Positions 40,399 to 50,900 of a DNA stretch of 64,000 nt are shown piece by piece. The position numbers and the translations under genes were made by a program. Source of the stretch: Algoriphagus formosus (GTDB taxonomy: Bacteria > Bacteroidota > Bacteroidia > Cytophagales > Cyclobacteriaceae); the NCBI RefSeq assembly GCF_002807035.1, contig NZ_NIUC01000002.1, positions 1,393,267 through 1,457,266 on the forward strand, read 5' to 3'. Position 1 is the first letter of the stretch; every line of letters begins with the position of its first letter. Under the pieces are notes generated by a model. It was not told the DNA's origin and did no database searches. It worked only from the letters and a program-made list of their open reading frames with translations.

Positions 40399-43300
40399 TA
40401 GAAGCGCTTGAATTTGTTGATCAATTCACTTTTATTCTCGCTTGCCCTTACTTCAATATTCTTTTCCTCCAGCACCTTTTTGAGGGTGTCTTTTTTGAGC
40501 ACTTTAAGTTCTTCTTCCTTGAGAACTGATTCAGGGTTTTCTCGGAGGAAAGTAGCAATCAGCGTTTCTTTATCAGCTTCTTTTTCAAAAGTGATATTTC
40601 GATTGGCGAGTATGGTTTCAACTTCCTTCCTGTCTAAATTTTCCATAGTCACCACATACCCTTCTGTGGGCACCACCCTCTGGAAAGGCATAAGTTGGAA
40701 ATCAGCCGTTGTCTCTGAGCAGATGAACCGTTCTTGCGAAATATATCCATCTTGGGAGACCACGATGGTTTGGCCTGGACTAGGAAAACCTAGTTCGTAA
40801 GCCCCTTCTCGACTGGTTTGTGTTTGAATATCAGTGTTTTTTATTCGGATAATTGCCGCCCGAATGGGCTTTCCATTTGCATCTGTGACAGTTCCTTGGA
40901 TTGCCTGACTGGTACAGTCATTTTCAGATCCGCCACAGTTAGCTTGCTGATAGTCAAGAATCAAGCGGTTCAACTTCGTGCCTGTCTCTCCCGTGAAGGA
41001 AATACCCAAACAAGTAAGAAGAGCCTTTTTACTTTCATCGGATTCTAGCGGTCCTTGAGTCATTTCGAGGGAAGTGAATCCTTTGGTTTCTTGGAGGCTT
41101 TCTAGGAGTAAATTGATAGTTTGTTCTGGTGTGGCCAGATCGGGAATATTGATATCCCTGAAATTCAATGTGTCTACGACGTTTTTGAGACCCCAGCATT
41201 TCAAAATTTCTGCAGAGTAACATGACTTGGCATTTTCATGGACTAGAATGGTTACTTTTCCCGTATCAGATTTTCCAGTCTCTTTATCCACGAGTTTGTA
41301 TTCGAAGCGATCGATACCTACAAAGTCCTTCTTGGGAGTATATAAAAACTTATTTTTGCTTTCATCTTGATTGACCTCACCTCCTTCATCACTTTGAGAG
41401 GAGACCAAGATTACCTCGTAAGTTCTAGGAATAGCCAGGCGGTCATTAAGGCTTGGCTCTACCAAAATGGGGACATTTGCAAGTGTGACTGCGTAATCGG
41501 GTCGAGCAAATGGAGGAAGTAGCCCCCAGTCCATATTTTCGCATGCATCAAAGCAATCCTCACAGGAGCAAATTTCTCCCGGCAAGGAGAAGTCTCCGAT
41601 GATCCGCTCAGATTTTTGATGATAAAGCAATATAAGTGTCCCTCCTCTGTAAGCTCCCGATTGGTGCTCGAGGCCTGGGTTTCTTTTAAGGAAATCGGCA
41701 AAAAGGTTGTTTCTACTTAGCTGTTGAATTCTATTGAGATAGGAAAGGTATAGTCGTTGAATTTTGCTGAAGAAAACCAAGTCCAAAAGACGATAGAGCA
41801 AAGGAGACATTCTGGAGATGATGCCATTGTACATCTGAAGCACAATATTTGGAATTTGAGGGGTAACCCGAAGGCGATTGATCAGGCGAAGGCGGAGTAA
41901 TAAAAAGTCAAGAATAAGCTCCAAGAGTTCTTTGTAAGCCTCCTGAAATTTCTCCCAATCCAATTGATCTAAGCATTCTGGTAAGGACTCGCTGACTCGT
42001 TTTAGGAATATTTCACCGCTGTCCTCTTTGATCGTCTCTTTGGCGGTTCGCAGATTTTCCGAGTTGAATTCTGCACGGATGCTTTTCACATACTCAATGA
42101 CCTCACGAATGTCTCTCGCCGTACCGATCAGAAGTAATCGCTGATGGGCATATTCCTCCTGTAGATCATGCCAGCCACAACGATCACGCATTTCTTCCTC
42201 ACCTTCATCCAAGTGTAGTGCATGTACATGAATGGGAAGGTTTAATTGTTTGATCAACTTTTCAATACTTTTTTGAGCTTCTTCCAGGCTTTGACTCAGA
42301 TGACCTTCTACTCTGAAAAACGGATAGAGATCCAAATCATAGTTGAGAGGGCTTTCAAGAAATCCATCTTTTTCTGTAGGAGAATCAGGTTGGTTGTCAT
42401 AGGAAAGTACCCCTTGCCGCTGTGGGGACCAGGTGTTTTTCCGCTGTGGATCTGGCCAGGATTTTTCTAAGGAATACCAAGAACCCGTTTTGCCTTTGCT
42501 TTTGATATCATAGTAGTAGGGAATGCTCCGCTCTCCCAAGATCCCATATTTTTCTTTGGAAGGAGTGATCTTCACCGGGTATTCCTTTCCCCCCTCCTGA
42601 ATGATGGACAGTTCCAATGTCTCGATCATCAAGATCAATCGGCGGTATTGTTGGGCAAGTCGCTCTTTCTCCTCCCGCTGATCATTGTAAATAGGGGGCT
42701 GTACAAAACCGTGTCGGTATTGGTAAAATTCTGCGGCTGTTTCCGCCTGAGCCCTGGCTCTTCCCAACATCAAATGAAGAGGGAAAAGGGAAGGGTCCGT
42801 GGGGCAGCTATACCATAAATTTCGACCAGTTTCTAAAAACTCGGTCCAAGCAAGGACAAGCTCCTTAAAGAAATCATACAGGTATTGGATGCCTACGACT
42901 TCTTTGGCATCCGCGGAAATGAGCTCTTCGAGATTTTTGATTTTTTCCCGAAGACTGTCTGATTCAAATGGATTATTGAAATCAAAGGTCTTCTCCAAAA
43001 TGGGCGAGAAAACCCCAAAACCTTTGGCTATATTTTCCCAGAAGTTATTGGAAAGAAGCTCCTTTATGGGGTTCTGATATTTTTTGACAAAAGCCTTCCA
43101 TTCGCTGGATTCAGGTCCTTTTGGAGAGAATAGGGGACGCTTGAGATGGAAATCGGCCAATTCGAGTGCCTGCCCAAAGTCTCCAGATACATTCCCAGTA
43201 CGTTCGGGGAGGATCCGGTCAAGGTCTTCTTTGGAGATCAACAATCTTCGCAGCGTTAGCAATCGGTTTTGACCTCGATCGTCACAGGAATTCCCCAGGC

Positions 43301-43748
43301 ATGACTTGAGGTCTTGATCGAATATTTCCAGGAAAAGAAGGACAAATTTGTCGTTTAAAAAATTGGAGGGATTGGTTAATTTCTTGACTGTTTCATCATC
43401 ATCTGGTTCCTCGCTGAGAATTTCATGAAGCGTGACATCCTGTTCCTCTTGGCCGAAAGGCTTATAAGTAACTCCTTCCGGAAGCGTGTAGGGTCGGTAG
43501 TATTTGCCTTCGAAATCTCTTCCGATTTGAATCAAAAAGCCTTCCGAAGTGATTCCCAATCCTTTGCTAATCAGAAGCCCTCCGGAGAGTGGTTTGATCT
43601 TGAGACCGCAGACAATACCAATTCCAATTAGCTTGGAACGGGTCAGTCGATTTTGTTGATCGAGATAGGCGCTGAGCTGATTGAGCTGGGCACTGGTGAG
43701 GACTTGGCTTCCTTCAAAAATCGGATAATTGGAAATAAGCTGGCTCAT
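40398..43748 (-). CDS. Large multi-domain eCIS protein of unknown role (1116 aa)
   Basis: Start at MSQLISNYPIFEGSQVLT, 10 bp after the upstream stop. The N-terminal 100 residues (SKLIGIGIVCGLKI, ITSEGFLI) form a motif I recall from other CIS loci. Then come a long helical part, a Cys-rich CSCEDCFDAC near 720-730, an Ig/cadherin-like domain (YTPKKDFVGIDRFEYKLVD, about 780-840), a carboxypeptidase-regulatory-like domain (QGTVTDANGKPIRAAIIRI, about 945-1005) and a C-terminus with two SAP/HeH-like helices-pairs (about 1040-1116). The position between baseplate and tape measure is where Afp13, the fibre, lies; a receptor-binding or baseplate-extension role is possible. Confidence 0.7.
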   Translation of the reverse strand: MSQLISNYPIFEGSQVLTSAQLNQLSAYLDQQNRLTRSKLIGIGIVCGLKIKPLSGGLLISKGLGITSEGFLIQIGRDFEGKYYRPYTLPEGVTYKPFGQEEQDVTLHEILSEEPDDDETVKKLTNPSNFLNDKFVLLFLEIFDQDLKSCLGNSCDDRGQNRLLTLRRLLISKEDLDRILPERTGNVSGDFGQALELADFHLKRPLFSPKGPESSEWKAFVKKYQNPIKELLSNNFWENIAKGFGVFSPILEKTFDFNNPFESDSLREKIKNLEELISADAKEVVGIQYLYDFFKELVLAWTEFLETGRNLWYSCPTDPSLFPLHLMLGRARAQAETAAEFYQYRHGFVQPPIYNDQREEKERLAQQYRRLILMIETLELSIIQEGGKEYPVKITPSKEKYGILGERSIPYYYDIKSKGKTGSWYSLEKSWPDPQRKNTWSPQRQGVLSYDNQPDSPTEKDGFLESPLNYDLDLYPFFRVEGHLSQSLEEAQKSIEKLIKQLNLPIHVHALHLDEGEEEMRDRCGWHDLQEEYAHQRLLLIGTARDIREVIEYVKSIRAEFNSENLRTAKETIKEDSGEIFLKRVSESLPECLDQLDWEKFQEAYKELLELILDFLLLRLRLINRLRVTPQIPNIVLQMYNGIISRMSPLLYRLLDLVFFSKIQRLYLSYLNRIQQLSRNNLFADFLKRNPGLEHQSGAYRGGTLILLYHQKSERIIGDFSLPGEICSCEDCFDACENMDWGLLPPFARPDYAVTLANVPILVEPSLNDRLAIPRTYEVILVSSQSDEGGEVNQDESKNKFLYTPKKDFVGIDRFEYKLVDKETGKSDTGKVTILVHENAKSCYSAEILKCWGLKNVVDTLNFRDINIPDLATPEQTINLLLESLQETKGFTSLEMTQGPLESDESKKALLTCLGISFTGETGTKLNRLILDYQQANCGGSENDCTSQAIQGTVTDANGKPIRAAIIRIKNTDIQTQTSREGAYELGFPSPGQTIVVSQDGYISQERFICSETTADFQLMPFQRVVPTEGYVVTMENLDRKEVETILANRNITFEKEADKETLIATFLRENPESVLKEEELKVLKKDTLKKVLEEKNIEVRASENKSELINKFKRF

Positions 43749-43758
43749 AGTATTCGGA

Positions 43759-46700
43759 TTAGAATTCTCCCAGAGATGAGAAATTGAGAATAATGGAATT
43801 GTCCAGGTTGTCATCCTCGTCGCAGTCATGTAAAGTACCAGCGGGATAGACGTTTCGGACTTTTTCAAGCGCTTCAATCAGCCTTTGGAGGGCTTGGGAA
43901 AGGTGAAGCGGATGGGGTACGGATTTCTGAGCTTCGAGATGCCAAAGTTTCCAGGCGAGTTCAAGCTCCTCCATATGCGCAGGACTGATCCAACACACGG
44001 TAAGAAAGACATGTGCCGGGGTCTCTAGTTTGATCTTTTTTTCTATGAAGTTTCGGAAGTCCCGATTGGTAAATCGGCCTACCCAAAAAGGCAGAATGAG
44101 GTGACCCATGCAGGTGTATGGGTCATCTAGGGTACAGTCACACTCCTCTTGGAAGTGAGGGTCAAGAAGGCGGTCTTCAATTGTTGAGGTCACTGGGTTT
44201 CCTAATTCATCAGGATACGTATAGGAGCCCTTGTATTTGGGTCTCAAAAGTATGTGCTCGAATAGATGACTCCCTTCCAGATCGAAAAACTCCATTTGGA
44301 AGAATTGCTGCATAGCTTCGATGGCTTTTTCTTCCTCTCCACCATGCACTTGTACCTTATTGCCAAGTACCCTTAGCACTTCAAAGGTTTTACTGATGAT
44401 GACTTCCCCTCCCTCCAAGTCAGGTCTTGGGGATTTTTTTGTTACTAAAGTGGTGTCACCTCCTGATACTCGACTTTCAAGTATTTCATAAGATACCGAA
44501 GACAATTCACCTTGTAGGGAGAAACTAATTTTGACCTGATCTCCTTGGCTCCAAAGGGTATGGTGGTCGCCTTCAATGGTGATTTCGTGTAAGTCCGAAT
44601 CAACACTAAGAATGGGAAAGCCTTTTCTAAATTCGATCAAATCCTTTTTCTGAGGAACCTGATCAAACTTCAAAAGAAGTTGGCTCCCTTGAGCCACAGC
44701 TTGTTCAAGACTTATTTCAATTTCCGGGAAGCCTGTTTGCTGTAGATAAGGAGCACCAAATACCCCAGCTAGCAAATCGGAAGCGAGGGGGGTATTGAAA
44801 TCGGCTTCGTTGGACTTGGCTAGGGTATTTCCAAATACAGGGTCTACCAAGTAAAAGTGATAAGGAGAAGCATCGTCAGGGTCTAGTTGATATCCTGAAG
44901 ACCGAGAAGCCGAAGCGACCAATTGCCAAATATGAGTTTTGATTCTTTCCTCAGCTAAATCTTCCAGTTCCTCCTCAGTAGTGGCACCTGGGACTTCCTC
45001 GGTGATTTTTCCAGTGAGGATTTGATTTCCTTGCCCAAATGGAGCATCAAAGAATTCGAATTCGATTTCATAGCGTGGAGGTTCGGGGGCAAGGCTTACC
45101 TTAATGCTGTAATCATACCAGTTTTCGAGATTTAGGCTAAGATTTTTTCGGTTAGCACGAGCATTGAAGAGGAACTCTTCTCTGAAAATGGCATTTACTT
45201 TCTCAATAAAAATTGCTGCTTCTCCACCGCTGTCCGAATTGGGAAAATCTTTTTTAATGCTTTCCCCGATTATTTCTTCTTCATAAATGAGCTCGACCAG
45301 ATAATTTCCGCTTGATCCTGTGATACTGAAATTTTCAGAATTTGAGCCCAAACTGATGGTCTTTTCCAAAGCCAAAGCAGCTTCCTCATGAGTTTCAAAT
45401 AGCTTGGCCAGGGTGAATATTTCTTGATCCAATTCGTCTTTTACCCACACAGTCCAGCCAGTCAAGTCTTCACGGATTTCAAAGGATGGGCTAAATCGCA
45501 ACCAAGACCAATCTTTTTTCTTGAATCCATAGAGAGCCCCGATTCTATCCTCCAATCCTGATTGATTTTCAATATGGAAAAATGAATCATGTCGCGAGTA
45601 ATCATAGCCCTGACCTCTTCTCGATGAGATTTGTGGATAATGATTGAGAAGGCGGAGCTTGTCGTCGATCAGTTGGCGTTTGGCAGTGGTAGTTCCGATT
45701 CGCACACTCAGGCTTGCATAGTCCACCACCTGCTCTGCAAATCTTCCCAAAAGGTGATTCAGGAACTCATTCCGCCGCGTCAAGTAAGTTTCCTCTGATT
45801 CTGCAAGGTTTTTCACCAGGTCTTCTAATCCGACCAGATCTTTCCATAGGTCGGCTGAATCGGGAACTAGGTTCTCTAGACTTTTGGTGAAATAAGTCCG
45901 GTCAATAAGTGGGTTGCCAAAAGAATCCAGCTCTGCCGACATAGAAAAGAGATCCCTGATATGGGATAATTGCTGCAGATAATTGACCAGAAACTGCTCA
46001 AAAACCATCAAGAAGGCCTTTAATTGCTTCACTTCATGTTTTTTCGGTCTACCGAGGGCAGGAGGGAGCATTCCATCTTCACCGATTCCATATACTTGGG
46101 GAAAGTCATTTTGGATAGAGAAATAGTCTCCGGGATTCATGAATGTGCCACGTGGTAATTCAAAATCTACCTGCGCATTGCGAATTTTTTGAGTTCGCTC
46201 AGTTTCTTTTTGTGAGGAAAGTATATCCTCCACCTCTTCCCGGTTGGCAACAAAAGGAAGCTCCTCTTTGTAATACACCAATTTACTTTCAGGGATATTT
46301 AGGCGTGGGACGTAGTTTTTATCAACTGCCAGCTCCAGGCACCACTTGACGCTTTTACTAGGAATTTCTCCACTCTCATTATCCTGAGGTTTGTTGGCAA
46401 TTTGAATGCTTTTCACGGCCTTGACCCCAGGAATATCCATGATGATGTGGATAAGGTCGGATACATGGATTTTCGATTTTCTACTGGCTTTTTCCAGCTC
46501 CTCTTCATCAATGAATCCATGTTTGAGAAGTGGACCTTCAAAAATCTTTTCAGTTGGGGTGCACTGCTCAGCAGACCAGTCTCCGATGAAGACTCGATCC
46601 TCATCTTGCAAAATAGGGCTTGGAAAAGCGGGGCTAACCTGTATTTGAGCAAGATTTGGAGATTTCTTGTCAGGGATAATTGAGGTGACCGAATAGCTGC

Positions 46701-47958
46701 CCACATTATTTCCCGATCCAACGATGCTAATCAGCGAGCCTATTTTTGGATACTCTTCTTCGGCAAGATTAAGCCATATTTTCCCCGGTTTTTGCTCAAA
46801 TCGCTTTATTTCGAGATTTCCTGATTTGCAGCGATGAAGCATCTCATCCAACTCATAAAAATTAACCTGAGGGGAAAGAAATTTGGAGATTTGAGTGAAA
46901 ATAGCAGCCTCGGTAGCTTCCACATCGGCTTCTGCATGCAGCTCGATATCTGCACAAACAAGAATTTCCTCCACACGAAGTGCGTGGAAATTGACAAAAT
47001 CCTCACAAAGGTTACGGTTGGCATACAGTGTTTTTTTGGCCTCAGCCAGAATCTCTTTTACCTTTTTGATTTTTAGAAGGTAAAAACTCAAAATCCCATC
47101 CTCGTTTTTGAAGACAAAGTTGTTTACTTGGGTGTTGATGGCAGTAAGCCCCTCAATGGCTTTTGGTCCCGATGGGGTAAGTTCACTCCCCTCAATTTTT
47201 ATCGTGTTGGAAGAGGTAGTGCGATAGGTTAATTCAAAATTATCAGGGACATTCTGGTATTGGACGACAATATCGATAATCGATTTTTTGATTTCATTGG
47301 GATCATTCCAATCGATTTCAGCATCCCATCGTGGGAATTCAACTTGGATATCGATGACCATTCCAGCCAAGTCGGGATGTTCATCCAACTGGATTTCCAT
47401 CGAGATTTTATTCTCATTTAGATCTCCTAGGAGCTCGTTTTCATCAAATTCCAGCAAGACATCGTACAGAATGCCCATTTGAAGTGCTTTTTCTGATTTG
47501 GGGAAGGGCTGGTAGGCGAGCTTTTTCTCTTTTCGATCTGGGAAAACAGGAATCTCGTTGGTTGGTCGGATTTCAATCCAGGCATTTTTTATTCCCGCAT
47601 TAAGTTTTTCTCCATCAAGATCTTCTACCACCTCGACATCCATCAGAAGTTTCCGATAGTCGTTGATCGTCAGTGCTTTGGAGGGGAGAATCTCTGAAGC
47701 CTTAAAAAATTGATCTTTCAGACTTCCTGTTGAGTCAGCCAGTAAATCTGAAATAGGGAGATTGCTCCGGTACCCCAAATCGGTGATTGCGTAGCAAAGA
47801 ACCTCCAGAATAGTCATTCCTGGATCATGCGCATTGTAATCAGTCCAAATTTTTCCAGATAGGCGCTGAATGTATGCTATCGCCTCTTTTCGCAAGAGTT
47901 CATAATCCATCACTGGATTACTCGGCTTTTCCTTCGATATGGTTGTCGGTGTGAGCAT
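43759..47958 (-). CDS. eCIS baseplate protein, Afp12-like (1399 aa)
   Basis: A 1399-residue protein. The N-terminal signature WTDYNAHDPGMTILEVLCYA (residues 38-57) is characteristic of the Afp12/gp7-type baseplate wedge family. The C-terminal part (FEHILLRPKYKGSY, HVFLTVCWISPAHMEELELAW) is also typical. It is larger than I remember for Afp12/Pvc12 (about 950), consistent with the enlarged baseplate 'cage' described for AlgoCIS. It lies three bases after the preceding baseplate gene. Confidence 0.88.
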   Translation of the reverse strand: MLTPTTISKEKPSNPVMDYELLRKEAIAYIQRLSGKIWTDYNAHDPGMTILEVLCYAITDLGYRSNLPISDLLADSTGSLKDQFFKASEILPSKALTINDYRKLLMDVEVVEDLDGEKLNAGIKNAWIEIRPTNEIPVFPDRKEKKLAYQPFPKSEKALQMGILYDVLLEFDENELLGDLNENKISMEIQLDEHPDLAGMVIDIQVEFPRWDAEIDWNDPNEIKKSIIDIVVQYQNVPDNFELTYRTTSSNTIKIEGSELTPSGPKAIEGLTAINTQVNNFVFKNEDGILSFYLLKIKKVKEILAEAKKTLYANRNLCEDFVNFHALRVEEILVCADIELHAEADVEATEAAIFTQISKFLSPQVNFYELDEMLHRCKSGNLEIKRFEQKPGKIWLNLAEEEYPKIGSLISIVGSGNNVGSYSVTSIIPDKKSPNLAQIQVSPAFPSPILQDEDRVFIGDWSAEQCTPTEKIFEGPLLKHGFIDEEELEKASRKSKIHVSDLIHIIMDIPGVKAVKSIQIANKPQDNESGEIPSKSVKWCLELAVDKNYVPRLNIPESKLVYYKEELPFVANREEVEDILSSQKETERTQKIRNAQVDFELPRGTFMNPGDYFSIQNDFPQVYGIGEDGMLPPALGRPKKHEVKQLKAFLMVFEQFLVNYLQQLSHIRDLFSMSAELDSFGNPLIDRTYFTKSLENLVPDSADLWKDLVGLEDLVKNLAESEETYLTRRNEFLNHLLGRFAEQVVDYASLSVRIGTTTAKRQLIDDKLRLLNHYPQISSRRGQGYDYSRHDSFFHIENQSGLEDRIGALYGFKKKDWSWLRFSPSFEIREDLTGWTVWVKDELDQEIFTLAKLFETHEEAALALEKTISLGSNSENFSITGSSGNYLVELIYEEEIIGESIKKDFPNSDSGGEAAIFIEKVNAIFREEFLFNARANRKNLSLNLENWYDYSIKVSLAPEPPRYEIEFEFFDAPFGQGNQILTGKITEEVPGATTEEELEDLAEERIKTHIWQLVASASRSSGYQLDPDDASPYHFYLVDPVFGNTLAKSNEADFNTPLASDLLAGVFGAPYLQQTGFPEIEISLEQAVAQGSQLLLKFDQVPQKKDLIEFRKGFPILSVDSDLHEITIEGDHHTLWSQGDQVKISFSLQGELSSVSYEILESRVSGGDTTLVTKKSPRPDLEGGEVIISKTFEVLRVLGNKVQVHGGEEEKAIEAMQQFFQMEFFDLEGSHLFEHILLRPKYKGSYTYPDELGNPVTSTIEDRLLDPHFQEECDCTLDDPYTCMGHLILPFWVGRFTNRDFRNFIEKKIKLETPAHVFLTVCWISPAHMEELELAWKLWHLEAQKSVPHPLHLSQALQRLIEALEKVRNVYPAGTLHDCDEDDNLDNSIILNFSSLGEF

Positions 47959-47961
47959 AGC

Positions 47962-50900
47962 TTAGGTTTCGTAGGCTTCGTCCATGTCTGAGTCCTCAGA
48001 TGAGGCGATCGTTACAGCGGCTTTTATTTCATTATCAGGACATTCGCAGTCCTCGCTTTCTAATATTTCCAACAGATGATCCCCATAGTTGCCAATGACA
48101 CCGGCTGATCCCAAGATTGAAATCCCGGTACTACCCTTTGCTTCTTCGACCCTTTTCTTGGAAATCAGACTCCCATCGACGGGATTTCGGATAATCTGAT
48201 ACAATTCAAAACAGGTCAAATAGTCGATATAAGACCGTTTTTCGATGAAGTGGAGAACTATTGAACTGTGTACTTCACCTGCAAAATCAAATCCTTCGGG
48301 CAGCTGATAGGCCCATGGTGATAAAAAGGTTTTGATTTCATCTTCTAGTTTTTTGGTGAAAAAGCTTGCATCGATTCCAGGGCGGTATTTGATTTTAGTC
48401 TTGACCTGCAGCTCCTCGTAAATAGGATTTACCACATGAAGGAATACCCCCGGAGGATTGATTTTTTGAAGAAATTCCCGTACCGATGCGATCAGCGCGA
48501 CGCTAGCTTTCGGCCTCAGTGGGTCGATCGCATTTTGATTTAGTACATTGGCTATAATGACAACGGTCACATGGCGAGGTGCCAATGCCCGGTATTTCTC
48601 CAGGTTTCCATCGTAGAAGGTGTGATTGAGAACCTTCACCTGATAGATCTCAGGAAACTGCTCTAGCACCAAATGCTCGTAATCCCAGCGTGTAATGGCT
48701 CGTTGCTTATGTCTTAACCTTTCTGAGATTCGCTGATAAAAATCTTCAGGTTGCTCAGGGACTTTTCCCCCAAAGGATGCAAAAGGCTGAGATATTTTAC
48801 TGATTTGACTTTGTCCGGATACTAGCTTGGAGATGGAATTGGCAGGAAGTGCTTCAGCCAACCTGTCCGGATCGTTGTCTTGGTCTTCAAAAGTCACCCG
48901 AATCGCCTGAGCTAAAATCTGAGTGAAAAGAGGAATGGCGTCACTATTATTCTCTACTGAAGCTCGGATCCAGGTATGTCCATCCGAGTGGATTGTATGG
49001 GAAGCATTCGCTCCTTTGGGAGGCGTGAAGCCAATTATCCCAGTTTGGATTAGCCCTTTGGTTTCGTCCACGGTGATGTCCAACTTGTCAAAAGAAATCC
49101 AGGTATTGTCACTCAAGTAGCTCCAATTGACGGTGGGCACAGGCTTTTCAGGGTTGCCGCTTCCATCCAAGACATGAATCAATAATTGGAATGACTGAGC
49201 TGGGAGATGATTTTTTAAACCGATAAAAAGTATGCCCTCTGCTTCATAGTCGGGAAGTAGTTTCAAGCCTTTGGGATTGGAATCTAGCTTTGCCTCTCCA
49301 AACGCACCAATATGGAAAAAATCAGACTCAGAATCCCGATCCAATGAAAAACTATCTGTAGCCACATAATCCAGTTTAATGGATTTGATTTCGGGGGAAT
49401 AAGGTTCTTTTGGGAGTGGAGTATTTCCTGTTTCATCCTTATTTAAGGCAATGATAGCTTTGGCCAAATCACTTGGATATTCCTTATGTCCAAAATCTAT
49501 TCCTGCCAAACTCAGTCGAAGGAACCCCCTCCGAATACTTGGTCCCCATTCCGTAAATGAGGGCATGTCGGGCTCAGCCTGTAATTTTTCCAAAAAAGTA
49601 CTTTCGAATGAAAGGGCCTGATTGGTTTGAAGGTTTTGATTATTGGTTTGTTCAAAGAGATTCAGTTGAGGGCCTTCTACCCAAGTTTTATCATCGAGTA
49701 GGGCAGTTTGGACCAAAAAGCTGTCGTTGCTACGACCTGAATTCGTGTAATCAGTATAATGATCACCAAAATTTGATGGGAGACCAAACCATTCAAAATG
49801 AAGGGTTAAGGACTCTAGCTTTTTAGCGAAGGCCTCTTTGCTACCAATGTAGAATGAAGAGCCTATCTGGGGCCGAAATCCAAAAGGAAAAATATTCTTG
49901 CCCACAGGAAGAATGGATTGATCATTTTGAAGAATGAGGCTTTCCACACCCTTGACCTCGGTTCGGATATCGACAGCAGTCACTTCGACTTCTTTCAGGA
50001 CGCTGTAAGGGTAGCTTTGGATTGTGTCGGCCAATTCGACTTTAAGGACAGGTTGCTTCGTCTTGAATTTTTGTAAAAGCACCTCCTCGGAATATGCGAC
50101 TACTGCGGCCTGATCGGGATTGAGATGAATACTCAAAACCAGTACAAGCTGCTCTTCCTTTTGCTGAATCCAATGGGCTTTGGTTCTAAAGCTGTATTCC
50201 AAATCTTCCAACTTGTCCATTCCCATTCCTCTGACATCCTTCAATTGCTCTAGCTCCTCAAATCGGCCTCCCAATGCAGTTCTCCTGGCAAGGATGTTTT
50301 TGGCGGTGACTTCTCCGATGTCATACCCTCGGAAAGGACGGTGTTTCCCAAATTCAGGGTTGTCAAATATTCTCCCCATCTGTGGTTCAATCCCGGCAAT
50401 ATCCGACCATTTGGAAGCCTTATTGATAAAATCTAAAGCCTCCTGTTTTGCTTCCAATTCAGACTCCGGCAGGTACGGGCTTGCTTCGATCCATTCTTCT
50501 TCACCGCTCAACCAAAAGCGAAAAGAGGAATCTAGGTGTAGCGAAAGAAGTTTGTCAAAGAGGCCTTCTTTCTTTTTGATGTGAAGGGAAAGTTTGATTT
50601 TCCGATGACCTTCTTGTAAGTGTAGCGTAGGGGAAGCAATGGCAAATCCCAAAATGGCCATTTCTCTTTCAGAATCCGGGAAAAGCGCATTAGGTCGCCC
50701 AAAAGACTCCCATCTTCCGTCAGGTTCAGCTATTTCTCCGCCTTTTCCGTCTAATGAATTTGCGATGCTGGATTTGTAAAATCTTGAATTCTCATCCCGA
50801 TACAAGGCTTGAATAGCTGCTACCTCTGTTTTATTTAAGACTTGGTCTGTTGGATTTTTGAAGGTGACTTCTTTCCCCAAATCATCCTTTCCAGCCTTGA

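Noticed and set aside
43749..43877. Longer N-terminus for the 1116-aa eCIS protein
   Set aside because: It would overlap the preceding baseplate gene by over 110 bp; the ATG at 43748 fits the operon spacing.
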